Source of the DNA: Rhipicephalus microplus
Lineage: Eukaryota > Arthropoda > Arachnida > Ixodida > Ixodidae
Direction: 5' to 3'
Length of the DNA stretch: 64,000 nucleotides
Assembly: GCF_043290135.1 (NCBI RefSeq)
Contig: NC_134707.1
Coordinates: forward strand, 73,288,508 to 73,352,507
This document shows, one piece after another, positions 10,365-22,921 of the stretch; the stretch's first letter is position 1; each line of letters begins with the position of its first letter. Under the pieces are notes generated by a model. It saw only the letters and a list, made by a program, of their open reading frames with translations, made no database searches and was not told the DNA's origin. The translations under genes and the position numbers were made by a program.

Positions 10365-11628
10365 CCCTTCACATGACAGAGTTGAGCACTGCGCCACCAC
10401 TCGGCTGAAAATAACACTGCGCTACTGAAGAATCGCAGCATATCATCGGTGGTATGCAGTTAGTTGCTGTGCCTAGAGAAGGCGCTCCCATCGGCTTTCT
10501 CAAGTGAAGGTGAAGCGTTGAGTGAAGAGACGTTCGAGAATACGGGGGTAGGTCTCTACTTGCGGGGATTCGTGCATAGCTGGAGTGGCCCGAGAGAGTA
10601 GTCATACAAAAAAATAATAAACACATCTCAACGAAGTGAAAAATGACGAGTGGGCGAAGCTCAATATATCGTATAGGTTGGTGAACGTACGTTGACTCAT
10701 TGTTGCCCCGTATAATGTACTGAGCGACATCAGGCGGCAGAGTGTCGAGGGCATAGCTAAGTTCTAAGGTGCATAATGTTTACGTTGATGTCGCCGACTA
10801 GCGTGAAAAGCTTGTGCTTGCAGAAGTTTTGTATAGTTTTGTCAATTACAATATAGTCACGTAGTCTTGCGACCAGCGCACCAGAAAGCAGAAGACGATC
10901 TGGGAAGCAACCACTTTATTCTGTCTCGAAATCCCCGATGGTAACGTCGACAAGTGTTACTGCTGGTCGGCGCAACAGGAATACCATCACTACGTGTTGC
11001 GTGCTCTTCCTATAGATAACATGAACAATGTGAACCTTCTTATCGATACGTCACACGAAAAGTTATACAGAAAAACAGGCAGTAGCATAATGCGTGCAAC
11101 GAAACGAACAGATGCAGCAAATGATAGCGCGTCTGCAGTGACCAACTGCAGACATCACGGGATGTTTATTCATTGATAAACACCTTTTTTGATTTACATA
11201 AACACACTTTTCAGCTGCAGAAACGGTGTTTTTTGTATACCGTAACAGCGGAAAGTAAAAGTGTGTGACAAAGCTTGATTTTAAGGTATAGCCGTCAAAA
11301 TCTTTAGCGGTTGTGCATGAGCGGCAATTTCTTCTCTGTATCTTTGTCATTGGACTGAAACAATTAAAAAAAATCAGGGTAAGTGTATGCGCACAAAGTA
11401 CATGTTCACGAAGCAATTTTTTGTAACTTCATTCGACAAGATTGCATTGACGGACAAAAAAGTGGCCTCTGTGCACAATACCTAAAGTTTTGGCCAATAT
11501 ACACATTGTGTATATTGACGTCACTGACTAATGTAAAGAGTTTATGCTTCGAAGTGTTTTAAATTTTTTTCTTAATTACGATTGATATTACTCTATTGTG
11601 AAACTGTTTTTTGGTTTCTCGTTTATGC

Positions 11629-11859
11629 TGTAGTGCCATCATCACCATCGTCATTTTTTCCATCACCGCGCCGCGTCTCTCGCGCAGCTGGCGCGAGCTC
11701 GAGCTGCGCGAGAATTAGAACGAGCTGACACGCCTGGCGTGGCGGACGCTGGTAGCCGACGTGGCTCCGCCTCAGGCCTGGAATAAAGTGGCGAGATCGG
11801 CACGGCCCCATCGGCCGCCTTCGACGTCATCTCACGTCTCTCCTTCTCTCGCCGCTACA
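11629..11859 (+). mobile_element. solo LTR
   Basis: A 231-bp unit that starts TGTAG and ends CTACA, with perfect 5-bp terminal inverted repeats. AATAAA lies inside (near 11783), and the GC-rich body differs sharply from the AT-rich intron. A 4-bp duplication ATGC flanks it (11625-11628 and 11860-11863). No internal gag or pol sequence is nearby, so it is the remnant of LTR-LTR recombination. The 4-bp duplication suits a Ty3/Gypsy element. Confidence 0.75.
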
Positions 11860-13330
11860 ATGCTTTCACTATCCATGACAAAAGACACCATAGAAGAAGC
11901 CTCGCTATAATATGCTTAAGCACTAAAAACGAAGACACCACAATGTTAAATTATAATGGCAAATGCAGGTCAACTTTTTCTACTCTGAGTGGAGCAATCA
12001 TATTCGAATGGCAGACTGAGAGTGCGAACTGTGTTATCCAGTGACATGTTGAGAGCAACCGCAGACCACGTATTGCTCCTAGTATTAAGAATTCTTTACC
12101 CACAGAAATCGGCGGACCTTACCATAAGTTCGGGTAGTGTGTGCGCCCGCATTTCACCATATCACGACCGGATGTTTGAAGTTGCTGGCAGCCATGAACG
12201 GGCACGAAAACGCTGCGCGTCCCTCTACCTCACGCTCTCTCATGTCTTCTCGAAGATTTCCGAGTACCAACAGCATCCGTTGGTTCACAAGCGTTCTGAC
12301 CACAGATTTCCAGATAGCAATCCTGCTCGGATTTACACGCTTCGTTTACAATCCAGTCGAACGCTCGTGATGAGTAATTGGAATTGAACATAAGGAATAC
12401 GTAGCAATACTTACGAGAAGCAAAGCTGTGCAAAACTATTGGCCCAGTTTGGCTTTGCCAGAATAATACGTAAGTGATTGCCTTATAAGTAATAACACTT
12501 CGAATGTGATGTTTACTACATACAACACGATTCAACATGAGACAAAACGTAACCGACATTTTCCGCTACTAGAATACAACAAGTTAAGGACAAAGATATG
12601 TGAATTGTTTTCCCCTTTCTAGAACATTTCGAAGCAGTTTAAAACACCATTTGAAGAGAAGCCAGGCAGTTTCCAAGGGCTGACGTACCAACCCCCTTAG
12701 GCGCACCGTGAGGAGCATCAAAGTACCAGCAAACACTGGTTGTGGTAAAAGGACCGAGTTAGAGTAAACCGTTTACCACACAAACATAAATAGTTAGAGT
12801 GACAATAAAGAAAAAAACCATGTTTTGGCTATTAGTCAAGTACGTGTTCACAATCCCGATAACACCACTCCTAGCGCGAGATGATGCCTGTTCAGGGAAA
12901 CAACATGGAAAACAAAACGTGGGTCGCAACGGAATCGTCACATTCCCGCAACAAAAGCCGTGACGTTGTGGATTTCAAAGGTGTCTTCTGGGTCCTACGT
13001 GCCTTCGAATCGCAAAAACGCACACTGCTATCCGTGTGTGCCATCACCCTAGCATACGAATTTTCAGAAAAATTTCAATGGGTCAATATCATAAAGTTAA
13101 GAAATATACATTCTTGTATTGATGACATGACGTCCGCAGCGCTCGGAATAAAATTTCAGCCTTGAGTTTATTCGCAAGTATTAAACTTATGATAGTAAAA
13201 CTTATTACATTAGAGTTCTTAGAGAGCAGTTTATTATTCTAAACAATGTAAGTGTTTTTTTATTGTCCCCTTGAGGCTGTATTTAAAGCATAAGATGAAA
13301 ATGTATTCTTGGCTGGATCATAACAATAAT

Positions 13331-13769
13331 TCATCATCATAACCGTCATCATCTGCCTTACTGTGCCCACGGCAGTGCATAGGCCTCTCGCATGATCCGA
13401 CAATCAATCGAGTCTTGTACTTTCTGCTGCCACGTTATACCTGCGAACTATTTATTCTCATCAGCCCACCTAGGTTTCTGTCTTCCCTTCATGCATTTGC
13501 CTTCTCTGAAAATTTGGTCAGTTACCCTTAATGACCAACGGTTATCCTGCCTAAGTGCTAAGTGCTTAGCCTAAGTTCATTTCTTCTTGATTTCAGCTGC
13601 GATTTCTATAGCCCCATTTTGTTACCTGACCTACTCCCCTCTGTTCTTTTATCCTGAAGTTACACCTATCAGTCTTTCCTTCTATCGGTCGGTGCGTCAC
13701 CCTCAATTTAAGCTGAATTCTCTTTGTTAGCCTCCAGGTTTTTGCTCCGTAGGTAAGTACTGGCAAGGT
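13331..13769 (-). mobile_element. 5'-truncated RTE LINE
   Basis: On the minus strand this matches the last 400 bp or so of the RTE at 230-3427: the tract coding for LTYGAKTWRLTKR (near 13700-13760) and, further on, the region matching the WAGHVARR end, with a CAT-rich tail at 13331-13352. The reading frame is broken several times. It is an old dead copy in the opposite orientation to the gene. Confidence 0.75.
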
Positions 13770-13990
13770 GCACCAAAACAACTCACACGATTCTAATAAA
13801 CCACGGAGAACAATAATTGGCATGCAATAAAGTCCGATTCTCGACTAAAACAATGACCGGCTTTACTAGTTCCTTCATGCAGGGAGTTTCTGTTGATGCA
13901 GTGGTTCGCAATATTTCTAAATAAGGGACAAACGTGCTAAAACTTCTTGTTCCAAATGAAGTATTCTCACGTTCGTTCATTATATTAAAC

Positions 13991-14223
<233 letters not shown>

Positions 14224-14258
14224 GAATACTGGCATGCACGTGCTGCATGTTTGTGCAG

Positions 14259-14412
14259 GACCAACGGCTCAGCAGCAGACTTCATGACGCTGCAGTTCGA
14301 CGTGGGAATTCGTATGGCCACGCGGTACAACATGCGCCAGTTTGGATTCCTCAACTTGTACCGTGAATTCTCCACACCAACAGTCGTGACGAATGCGCTG
14401 CTTGTGCTTAAG
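14259..14412 (+). CDS. mucin/GH18 gene, third recognised exon: position of the GH18 catalytic motif
   Basis: The acceptor is GTTTGTGCAG (14249-14258) and the donor CTTAAG|GTGATT at 14413, which is weaker than the others. Phase 2 in, phase 0 out. Codes for TNGSAADFMTLQFDV, GIRMATRYNMRQFGFLNLYRE and FSTPTVVTNALLVLK. The stretch FGFLNLYRE lies where GH18 enzymes have the FDGxDxDWE active-site motif. If so aligned, only the final Glu is kept and the Asp residues are lost, which would argue for a binding protein rather than an active chitinase. That alignment is my inference. NGS is an N-glycosylation sequon. Confidence 0.75.
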
Positions 14413-15209
14413 GTGATTTTCGCGCCATATTACGCTCTCCAATCCACTTGACATTGAGACCTCTAAGGACGTGGACATTGGGAAGTCGCTATGCCGCTGA
14501 ACGTCAAAAATGAATACGTTGATTAGTTTAAAGAGACGCTAATTTAAGTTGTCCCCGTAAATCAGATTGTTTTTATTTGATTAGGAGTTTATCAGGAAAT
14601 CTATCGCTTTTGTTCATTTTCCTTTGTCTTGTATTTATACCACTCCAGCAAGAAACAAGTGACGCTCCTCATACAATCCTGTATGGTACTGCCGTCTGGT
14701 TTCTGATGTACACCAGTGTCCTTTACGAAAGGGAACACTCGAGCACGTCGCCTACGCTCAGCGACGGCTGAAGAAATCGCGTCTGCTTTTGCTGGCACCA
14801 CCTGTTATGAGGCCGGAGTGGGAGTGTTATCTAGCAGCACTTGTCTAACGGCCATGATTTGTTACATTGTTTGCCAATACATAAAACCAACAGCCGACGT
14901 GCTTTTCTCGGCTTTATGATGCTGCAGTCGGCCGCAGCAGAGTGCTGGCCAAGCGCTTGTGTGTTTCCTTTTATGAAGGACGACAGCGTACTTGACCAGA
15001 AGCGCTTGCAATGGAGACGTGAGGAGGAAAGCGACTACAAAAGACTAGCGCATACTGAAATGCTATATAAATCCATTGACAGCAATCACAACCTTCAAGT
15101 TGATACTCAACCAATAAGAAAGATATTAAATGAGCACCTGTATTTATTCGTACTAACCTGTCGAGTCAAACGGTGCAAGGGTAAACAGAATGCTGAATTG
15201 GATTTTCAG
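14413..15209 (+). other. intron 3 of the mucin/GH18 gene (0.8 kb)
   Basis: The shortest intron of the model, phase 0 at both ends. No transposable element or further exon is recognised in it. Confidence 0.6.
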
Positions 15210-15316
15210 CGAATCAATACTTACATCAAGAGGCGGCGTGAGGGGTGGAGCCCCTTGCTTGTACTTGGCCTGTCCATCGACTTCTTCGACGATTACGATA
15301 CAGTCGATGTGATGAG
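15210..15316 (+). CDS. mucin/GH18 gene, fourth recognised exon
   Basis: The acceptor is TTGGATTTTCAG (15198-15209) and the donor GATGAG|GTGAGT at 15317, a strong match. Phase 0 in, phase 2 out, just as needed between the exons at 14259 and 24687, which are otherwise out of phase. Codes for RINTYIKRRREGWSPLLVL and GLSIDFFDDYDTVDVM. The part LLVLGLSIDF looks like a barrel strand. The frame is open for a long way upstream, but only this part has splice borders and barrel-like content. Confidence 0.72.
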
Positions 15317-17827
15317 GTGAGTGGCCCGTTGGCTCAGCTTCGTGCTTAGGTTCTTCGTGACCCCCTTTGCAAGTTGAGCTTCCAAAGTATAGCGATTTGA
15401 AGACTGTATGGTGAAGCGGTGGGATAATGTGCGGCACATTAATTGACAAACGTTCCAGTTTCTTTCCCTTGTTTTCTGCTGAGTAGAAATGTAATTAATG
15501 CTAACTTACCTAGACTTCTGGTGACCCTGTAGTCGACTCTTTAGACCCTCACCACGACTGAAAAGGTTTAAATAATATATTACATTAGAAGTTACGGTTG
15601 CAAGCATGCAACGCGAAAAAATAGCGACATTTCTAATGAAAGTTCAATTTCAAGTTGCTATTACTTGAGAGGTCCGCTGTGCATCTTATTCACGAATATC
15701 ATGCTACGTGATCACTCTCGAAATAAAAGGTTCCATTCAGGCCTAAAACCAACTGAAACTCTCAACATGTGAATAAAAAAAACAATGTCTAAAATAATAT
15801 GAACAATTGAAATACAAAAGTTATCAGCACAATTCACTTCAAATCACCAATAACAATTGGCAAGTGTGCGGTTTACGCCGCGCTAAAAACGGCGCCATTG
15901 CTTCTCTGAGCAAGCGGTTGCTCCTTCCATGGGTTCTTCGGTGCTACGGCTTAAGGGGCAAACAACCAGATGATTCTCAGATCAGACTACAACACGTACC
16001 TAAACCGCCGTACAGGCAGAAAGTTGATAGCGAGGGGTTCCAGCCGGCTACTTGTAAGAGAACAGATAGGTGACACAGCACTTCAGTAGCAAATAACGTT
16101 TATCGAACAATTTCTAGCCTATACATAGCAGTTGCTGCTCAATGCAACGCTCACTCACTGCCAGGTCATTTGTCACATAATTATTTCCTGTTAGTAGTAT
16201 GAAAGGTGCGCTGATGCATGTTTGCCCCTTGCTAAATGGCCAAGACTCCTAAAATTCCATGCGTTACCTTGTTATCACTTCTTGCTGAGATCTTCATGTC
16301 ATGCAGTTTGACTGTGCATTTACAGTGGTGATTGTGGAAGTCGAGATGTAAAACAGGGATTCTTTCAAATAACCCAACATGCTCGCTTCTGGTGTAATCA
16401 GTGCATCTGCCCGTCTGTCCTCTGTATCATTGGTCGCGTGATGATGTGACGTCCAAAATGACTCTAGTTTAGCACGCATTGCACATTTCTTTGTTGCCTT
16501 TGCTCGACTGGTTCCACGTACGACTATTGTTTTCTTGCCGGCACGTTTATAAGCCTTGTTCGGGGCCGACCATACTACTCTGTATACCATACTATTGTGT
16601 ATAGACCATACTAGTACTTTTCCGGCTATTTTCTTCACCTTGTGCGCCGTGCCACGCCAATAGGGACATGTGGCGACCATATTTCTCTTTTTCTGTTCAT
16701 ACCTTCTTTTTTACCTGGGCTTTTGCTGCTTGAACATTCTTCAATAGCCTATCGGCAAATGCTTTGAATAGGCTACTTGGGTAGTCTGCATCAATTAGGC
16801 GCGTTACTGGGTGCACAAAACTCTTTTGCTTACTATGGTGGCACGGCTTTCTTTAGGGAAGGGTTGAGATCCATATTCACGATAGTCCGATGAATATTTC
16901 ACACACCAAGCGTCTCTTCATGCACGAAGCTTCACGTGATTGCCACTGAATGTGCGCGTGTTCGCTCGCACTCAAAACTGTGCGACACGTGAAGGCAACC
17001 CACGCATTGCATTATAAAAAAACGCGTGGTACGAAGTAAGAGAGAGCAGGTGAAGGCACCAGGCTGGTGCTAGCGGGTGCACCCACCACAACGACGCGAT
17101 ACGGAAAATACGCGATCCAAGCCCTGCATAGGCCGAGCCCGCCCCGAAAAACACCATGCCTGAGCATGACCCGGTGCTTTCAATTATGGCCCATACCCGG
17201 CTCGGGTTCCGGATGTTAGCGCCCGGCCGGGCCTGGCCCATTTAATCGAAGTATGCCTTCATTGTAAACGAGGTAATGTCCGATCTTTGGTTACTGTGAA
17301 GACTCCTGCCTTAAACAAAATATTTTTATATTGTTTTGAGAATTCTTTGAGTGTCACGACTCACTATGGTACTATGTATACTTTCATTTTAATGCAGTCG
17401 TAACATTTTTGCAGAATCACTGTACGGGATTATAAACTATATATGCAGACATACTCCTATTTGGCTGTCCCATTCATCCAGTGGAAGCTATGAAGCTATA
17501 CTTTGAAATTTAAAAAAACGACTACAAGCTGTATAGCACCATAAAGTGAAACAAAATAAAATACATTTATAGTTTGAATGTACATGATAACAATATCTGG
17601 GGTTTCACACCCTAAAACTGCAAAATCATTATGAGACACGCTGCAGTGAAGGGTTCCGGAAATAATGATCATCTGGCGTTCTTTATGCACAGTGACTTCG
17701 CACAGTATACGGGGCTTTGGCATTATGTTTTCATCAAAATAAAGCCGCGGCCGAGATTGAACCCACGTACTTTGGCTGAGGTTGCTCAAGAATAGGCAGG
17801 TACAGAAGGAACTGACTAACCACTTGA

Positions 17828-18410
17828 TGTTGAAGGCTGCGCCTCTGTTCAGAGGTCAGTGAACCAAAATTCGCAAGACCCCAGCCATTGATGCTAGGAA
17901 TAAGAACCGCCTTTAATGCACGACCCAAAGCGATCCCAACCAGCCTTCTGAACCAGCTCAACCCAGCAGAAACGGACGCATGAGGACCAAAACCCGGAAC
18001 GAACAATCTCTCCAGACTGGCGGTCATTGGAACATACGGTGTGAAACATCACAGCCTGGCGCGAAATATACCAGCAGGAAAGCGCACTCGCGCGCAACTC
18101 GTCGTAGAATACAAACCATAGACTTTCCTTGCCCGATGCCCAAAATCAGCGTTGACTCTGTAACATGCACGGAGGAAAGAGCCATCGCGCGTAGCCTAAC
18201 TGACGCCGCATCTCATCGCTCTCCTGGCACCTCAAATTTTCCCGGGCTCGTCGCACTTCCCTGCTTACCGGTAGCCACTTTTTCACCCACTGTGGCTTTT
18301 TTGGACGCTGACGCTTGTCTCACGCATGGGCAATGTGCGTGTGTTCTCCTCGGCCTGCTTCCACCGAGTGTGCTGCAGATAAGGGCCTTTCGGCCCAACA
18401 AGTTCTGCCT
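17828..18410. repeat. unclassified dispersed repeat, copy 1
   Basis: Collinear with 22345-22921 over its full length. Shared landmarks include CAGCTCAACCC, GCATGAGGACCAAAACCC (ACATGAGGACCAAAACCC in copy 2), CTGACGCT.GTCTC.CGCATGG.CAATG and GTAGATAAGGGC/GCAGATAAGGGC. No long frame is shared. The right edge abuts the Gypsy relic. It could be a non-autonomous DNA element or an LTR. Confidence 0.65.
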
Positions 18411-18423
18411 GCTTCATATTTGT

Positions 18424-20860
18424 TTAATACCAACGGGCCCCTTTGCGCAGCAGATGATGAAGTGTTCCTGCTAAATCGGCGCAGTGAAGAATGAAGTGGC
18501 GGTAGAAGCCCACCATGCCAAAAAACTGTTGCAGGCTCTTGACAATCTTTGGTGGTGGATAATGCGGGATTGCTTGAAGTTTCTGGTCATCTGGTCGTAT
18601 TGTGCCTTGCTCTTCAACAAAAAGTAAGATGTTTATTTTGTTTGAGACCAATGGAACATTCGGGGGGTTGCCGGGGTTGCCTGCATTTGTTGTAATACAG
18701 TGATTACTTGAATGAGGCGCTACACGAATGTTTGAGAAAAACCAACACGTTGTTCATGTGCGCCAATGCATATTTGGATTTCGCATATCGAAGCACAAAG
18801 ATCACGACGCAGTAAAAGGTAGCCGGTGCATCGCACGACTCAATGCGCAACGTCGAAAACTCCAACAATTCCCTGGGCATTCAAATGTTCTTTTCTCAGC
18901 CTCGCACTCTGCTAACGGTATTTGCCAGAAATCTCTGCTACAGTCAAGGGTAGTGAATAAGCTGGCGGCCCAAAGGAATGACGTATCAGAGTCAATTGCT
19001 GGAAAGAGGTACAAGTATCAAACCATGACGGCCTTAAGCGACGCAAAACCACGCTGTACTATTGTTCTTTGGAGCTAAAACAATCAGGGAGTGTTAGACA
19101 CTATTACAGTACCCGTGGCAAGCATTTATTTGAGGGTAGCGTTCAGATGTTTACGCTTGAGTGCGCTTATTGAGGGTGAATTGAAACAGTTAGGGCGGAC
19201 ATTACCTGTGTCGGTCCTGCGTTTCAATACATAATTTTGCTATGAGCCTCTGTGAATTTTGCCACAAAGGGCGTTAGGGAAGTTTCGATTGTGGCTTTCA
19301 ACTCTGATGGCCCATTTCAAGAGTGTATAAAATAAAGAATCCGCTCTGGTCTTAAAAAACAGCAGCACATTTTCTGCAACCACATCAGACTGAGGTTGAG
19401 GTGAAGCTAACACATACGGGTGAGGGTGAGCCTTCATGCTATAGCGTTAAGTGCCCGTGTGAACATAAAGCACGGTTTCCGACGTCGTTCTAGCTTTAGT
19501 CGCAAAGTTACTCGACAGGAAAATCTGGGTAGGTGTAGAAAACGTTAGCGACGTTGTCACCCATCAAATGTGAGCACTAGACGAGCTGCAAACGTACCAG
19601 TGACGACATGAGCAGAGGCCAGGCGCAGATGAGCGTTTACACTTCGCAAAGCTGAGCCTTTAATCGGGAGAGCATTCTTGATGCGATCCAAGAAAATAAA
19701 AAAACTGATCCAGTACCTAAAACAGCCGGGACCTGTACTCCTTCCACGAAAACCATCATCACTGGTGCTTTATCAGCGTGGACAACGAGAGACGGAAGGT
19801 CACCAACCGTATTCAAGAGTACAACGTGGCTGTGATGGGGCGGGGAGCACAGTGCAAGAACGTTGGTTGGTGCCTTGTTCTCTGGTAGTTGTCTGAGCTG
19901 GAGGAAATGGGGCATTGTTATTTTGGGCATGCGCTGCTTTGACGAAGGATTGCCGCGGTTGTGCTTCCTGGCATCTGGATGATGTCGAGACCTGGCGTCG
20001 AGTGTTCTGCGACACATATGGCTGCTCTTGAATATGAGCCACAGTTCACAGAGAAGCCGCAGTTAGTTTTCCAGCAGCTGAGTAAAGTGAGAGGACCCCG
20101 GGGGGTGGTGCAGTGTTGGCGAGCTATTGACATGCACTCACAATCGCAAGCCTCGGTCATTTCTCCGTTGGCAAAGCCACGGTCTGCTTGGGCACTGGTC
20201 TCTGTAGTGACCCCAACTACAACGGCAGCATACCGGATGGTATCTGCTTGTGCCTCCTGCACCATAATAGGTGGTAACCTTTACGAGTCGACCTTGGTTC
20301 AGGGCACGGGGTCGGGGTGTCCGACGTTCTTGGGCTGTTAACGGGAAGGCGGACAGTGCAGACAGATTGTAGTGACTGAATGGGTCTAGAGGCCTTGATG
20401 GGGCCATCGGAGAGAAAATTGGCTCAGACTGAGAGGGCCGCGCACAGGATGGCTCAAGGATGGATTCAGGTGGAGCGCCTCTGGAAGGTATGTGAGCCCC
20501 GCCAACGTTGTTGCCTGGATATCACCCACTGCTTCAGCGAAGACGCCGAGTGAGCAAAATAAGTGACCCCAGAAAAGGCGTATGTCATTGGCTAACTGCT
20601 CGAATCACTTGTTCCGCTTCGGTTGCCGAAAGGTCCGCGGGGTCGTAAATATTTTGGAAGGAACCTATATATTCCAGTAGGCTTTCATCTTCAGTCTGTG
20701 TTCACCACAGTTGATCTTCCATGCGAATGGCGTAGTCGTGGGGAAAAAGTTCGCCACGGAATATATAGCTTCTCAGTGTGGAACGAACTACTGAAAGACT
20801 AGTTACGACACTAATAGGCGTCCAAAGTAGACAGAGGGACGGGCATAACGTGTAGCAAAA
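18424..20860 (-). pseudogene. Ty3/Gypsy relic (gag, protease, reverse transcriptase fragments)
   Basis: Minus-strand order from high to low coordinates is gag, protease, RT, as in Gypsy elements. The gag part (about 20570-20800) has FPHDYAIRMEDQL and SLLEYIGSFQNIYDPADLS. A protease-like stretch with VPAVLGTGS in place of the usual DTG lies near 19700. An RT fragment with LDCSRDFWQIPLAE lies at 18802-19014, and one with QQFFGMVGFYRHFI at 18424-18651. Many stops and frameshifts separate them, and integrase and LTRs were not found. It is a dead, truncated copy. Confidence 0.75.
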
Positions 20861-20989
20861 GCGTCTACTCTGAGGACTTGCGTGTCGCGATGATTACAAA
20901 AAAATGGCAGATCGCACGTACAGTGAGACTCGATGATATGAAATTAACGAATAAGGAAGCTTGATTTCCCACATAGAAATGAGCGCAAC

Positions 20990-21860
20990 GTTACGAGGTG
21001 GATGTAAGTTATGCCTTACATGACTTCCATTTCATTATTATTATGTTTGCGCCTAGCGTTTGGCTTCGTCGTTCATTCATGTCACGTAATACCTAATTTC
21101 ATACTTGTGAAGCTAGCGAAACGGCCGCAAGAGTGCTGAGAGCATAGTATGTTGTGTTTTACATAACACACATGTCATGATTTTCGTGTTTGGACGTGTC
21201 ATTTACCTTCGTCGTCTATTTACGTCACATATTACCGAATTCGGTATATATTGAAGCTTGCGAAACGGCTGCGAGGGTGCTATAAACGTAGCATGTAGTC
21301 ATGTTTCACATGACACCCTTATTTTTATTATCACGTTTGCACCAGTCATACGCCTCCGTGATCCATTCACTTCGCGTAATACCAATTCTGCTTTATGTGA
21401 ACCTAGCTAAATGAACGCGAGCACATCATGAGCGTGACATTTAGTCCTGTTCTTACATAACATGCATGCCATATTTATCATGTTCGCACCACTCATATAC
21501 TTCCGTCATCCATTCACGTCATGTATTACCAAATTTGGTGTATGTGAAGGTAACAAAACGACCACGACCGCACCATGAACGTGGTGTTTCGTAATGGCTT
21601 CCATGACATGCACGTCATAATTTACACGTGAATGCCGGTCCTTAATGTTTACCATGCAGTCATGGCATGCTATACCAATTTTTATTTACGTCACGCGAAT
21701 GAAATGACCGCAAGAACAGGAAGACCTTGACATGAACTTCATGACATTCATGGCATACATGTCATGATTTACATGTCTTGATTTCATGTTAAGAGTAGTC
21801 ATTTATGATTGCCATACAGTCATGTCATACAATGCCAATTTTAGTATAGATCTCATTGTT
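20990..21860. repeat. degenerate tandem array, period about 148 bp
   Basis: Six diverged units. The anchor (TGTTTGCGCC..., then TTCGTCGTTCATTCATGTCACGTAATACC-like text) recurs at about 21043, 21185, 21333, 21480, 21626 and 21785, with spacings of 139-159. Units drift most at the right end. It looks like an old satellite-like array inside an intron. Published tick tandem families have similar unit lengths, but I could not compare sequences. Confidence 0.7.
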
Positions 21861-22344
21861 GGAACAGCCAGGAGAACTAGAGGTCGCAGGAGGCTAGATT
21901 GATAAATCGACACGGTCAAACTCCCTGAAGTTCACTAAAAAGTGCTTTGCAATAGTATCTGCAGCAGATGTTTTGTCCGTGTGTCATTCGTATGTAGGCA
22001 TGGCCAGCAGTAATCGAAAACTGTCGGCTGTTGTAGCTTGGCGTGTTGAGGTCCTCGACGATACGAGACTTACCTTGCGCGGCCGCGTCCTATCTCGCCT
22101 TGTCGGGCGCTATATGACACTTTTGGTTCGTAGGGTTTTCACCCTAATGAGCGATAGTTGTACCGCAACTGAAGAGAACTGGAATGCGCGAGAATATGGC
22201 GTCCAAGATAGGCCGACTGGACGGATGTCTTATGCGTGTCATTCTCGCGGTACGAAAGGTAACTGCAACGAAAAGAATGAAAATTGAGGAAAACACGTTG
22301 GAAGGAATGAAAGAAAGTACAATTACATGCAAAAACCACGTTGG
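21861..22344. other. intron stretch between two repeats, nothing recognised
   Basis: Anonymous sequence between the tandem array and copy 2 of the unclassified repeat. Overlapping open frames on both strands have no family resemblance. Confidence 0.4.
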
Positions 22345-22921
22345 TGGCCTAATGAAGGCCCCGCCTTTGCTCAGGCGTGTCAGTTAGCCGAAATTCGCAA
22401 GACTCGAGCCAGGAACGCTGCGAACAAGAACCGCCTTTTGTGAATGGTTTAAAAGAGTCATAACCAGTTTTGCGGACCAGCTCAACCCGGCACTAACGCA
22501 CACATGAGGACCAAAACCCAAGAATGAACAATCGCTGCCAGCTGGTGGTCAATAAAACATACGCCGCGAAACATAACAGCTAGAAAGCACATTAACATGT
22601 CACTCGCCATAGAATACGTGCCAACGACTCGCCTTAGCCGACGCCCCAAAACGGCGTGGCCTCTGCTTTGTAGCACGCACGTATTAAAAACCCACCACGC
22701 CTAGCATGACCGACACCGCATCTAATCGTTCGCCTGCCATTCAAATGCTCCGTGGCTCGTCTCAGCTACCTTGTTATCGGCTAGGCACTTTTCCGCCCCC
22801 TGTTGCTTTTTTTTAAAAACACTGACGCTGGTCTCGCGCATGGACAATGCGTGCGTGTTCTCGCCTGCTTCCGCCGTGCGTGCTGTAGATAAGGGCTTAT
22901 CGGTCCGACAAGCTGCAGGAA
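22345..22921. repeat. unclassified dispersed repeat, copy 2
   Basis: The partner of 17828-18410 in the same orientation. The copies differ by many substitutions and small indels, so they are old. Just to the right is a G-run (about 22942-22954). Confidence 0.65.

Noticed and set aside
14841..15209. Upstream extension of the exon at 15210 as coding
   Set aside because: The frame is open, but a good acceptor at 15198-15209 and the barrel-like content begin only at 15210. Phase fits only there.
20990..21860. CRISPR array
   Set aside because: Units of about 148 bp are wholly repetitive with no unique spacers, in a eukaryotic intron.
17828..22921. The two 580-bp repeats as LTRs of the Gypsy relic
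   Set aside because: The right copy lies about 1.5 kb past the gag with the tandem array between, and no TG...CA ends or duplication were found. Left as an open question.
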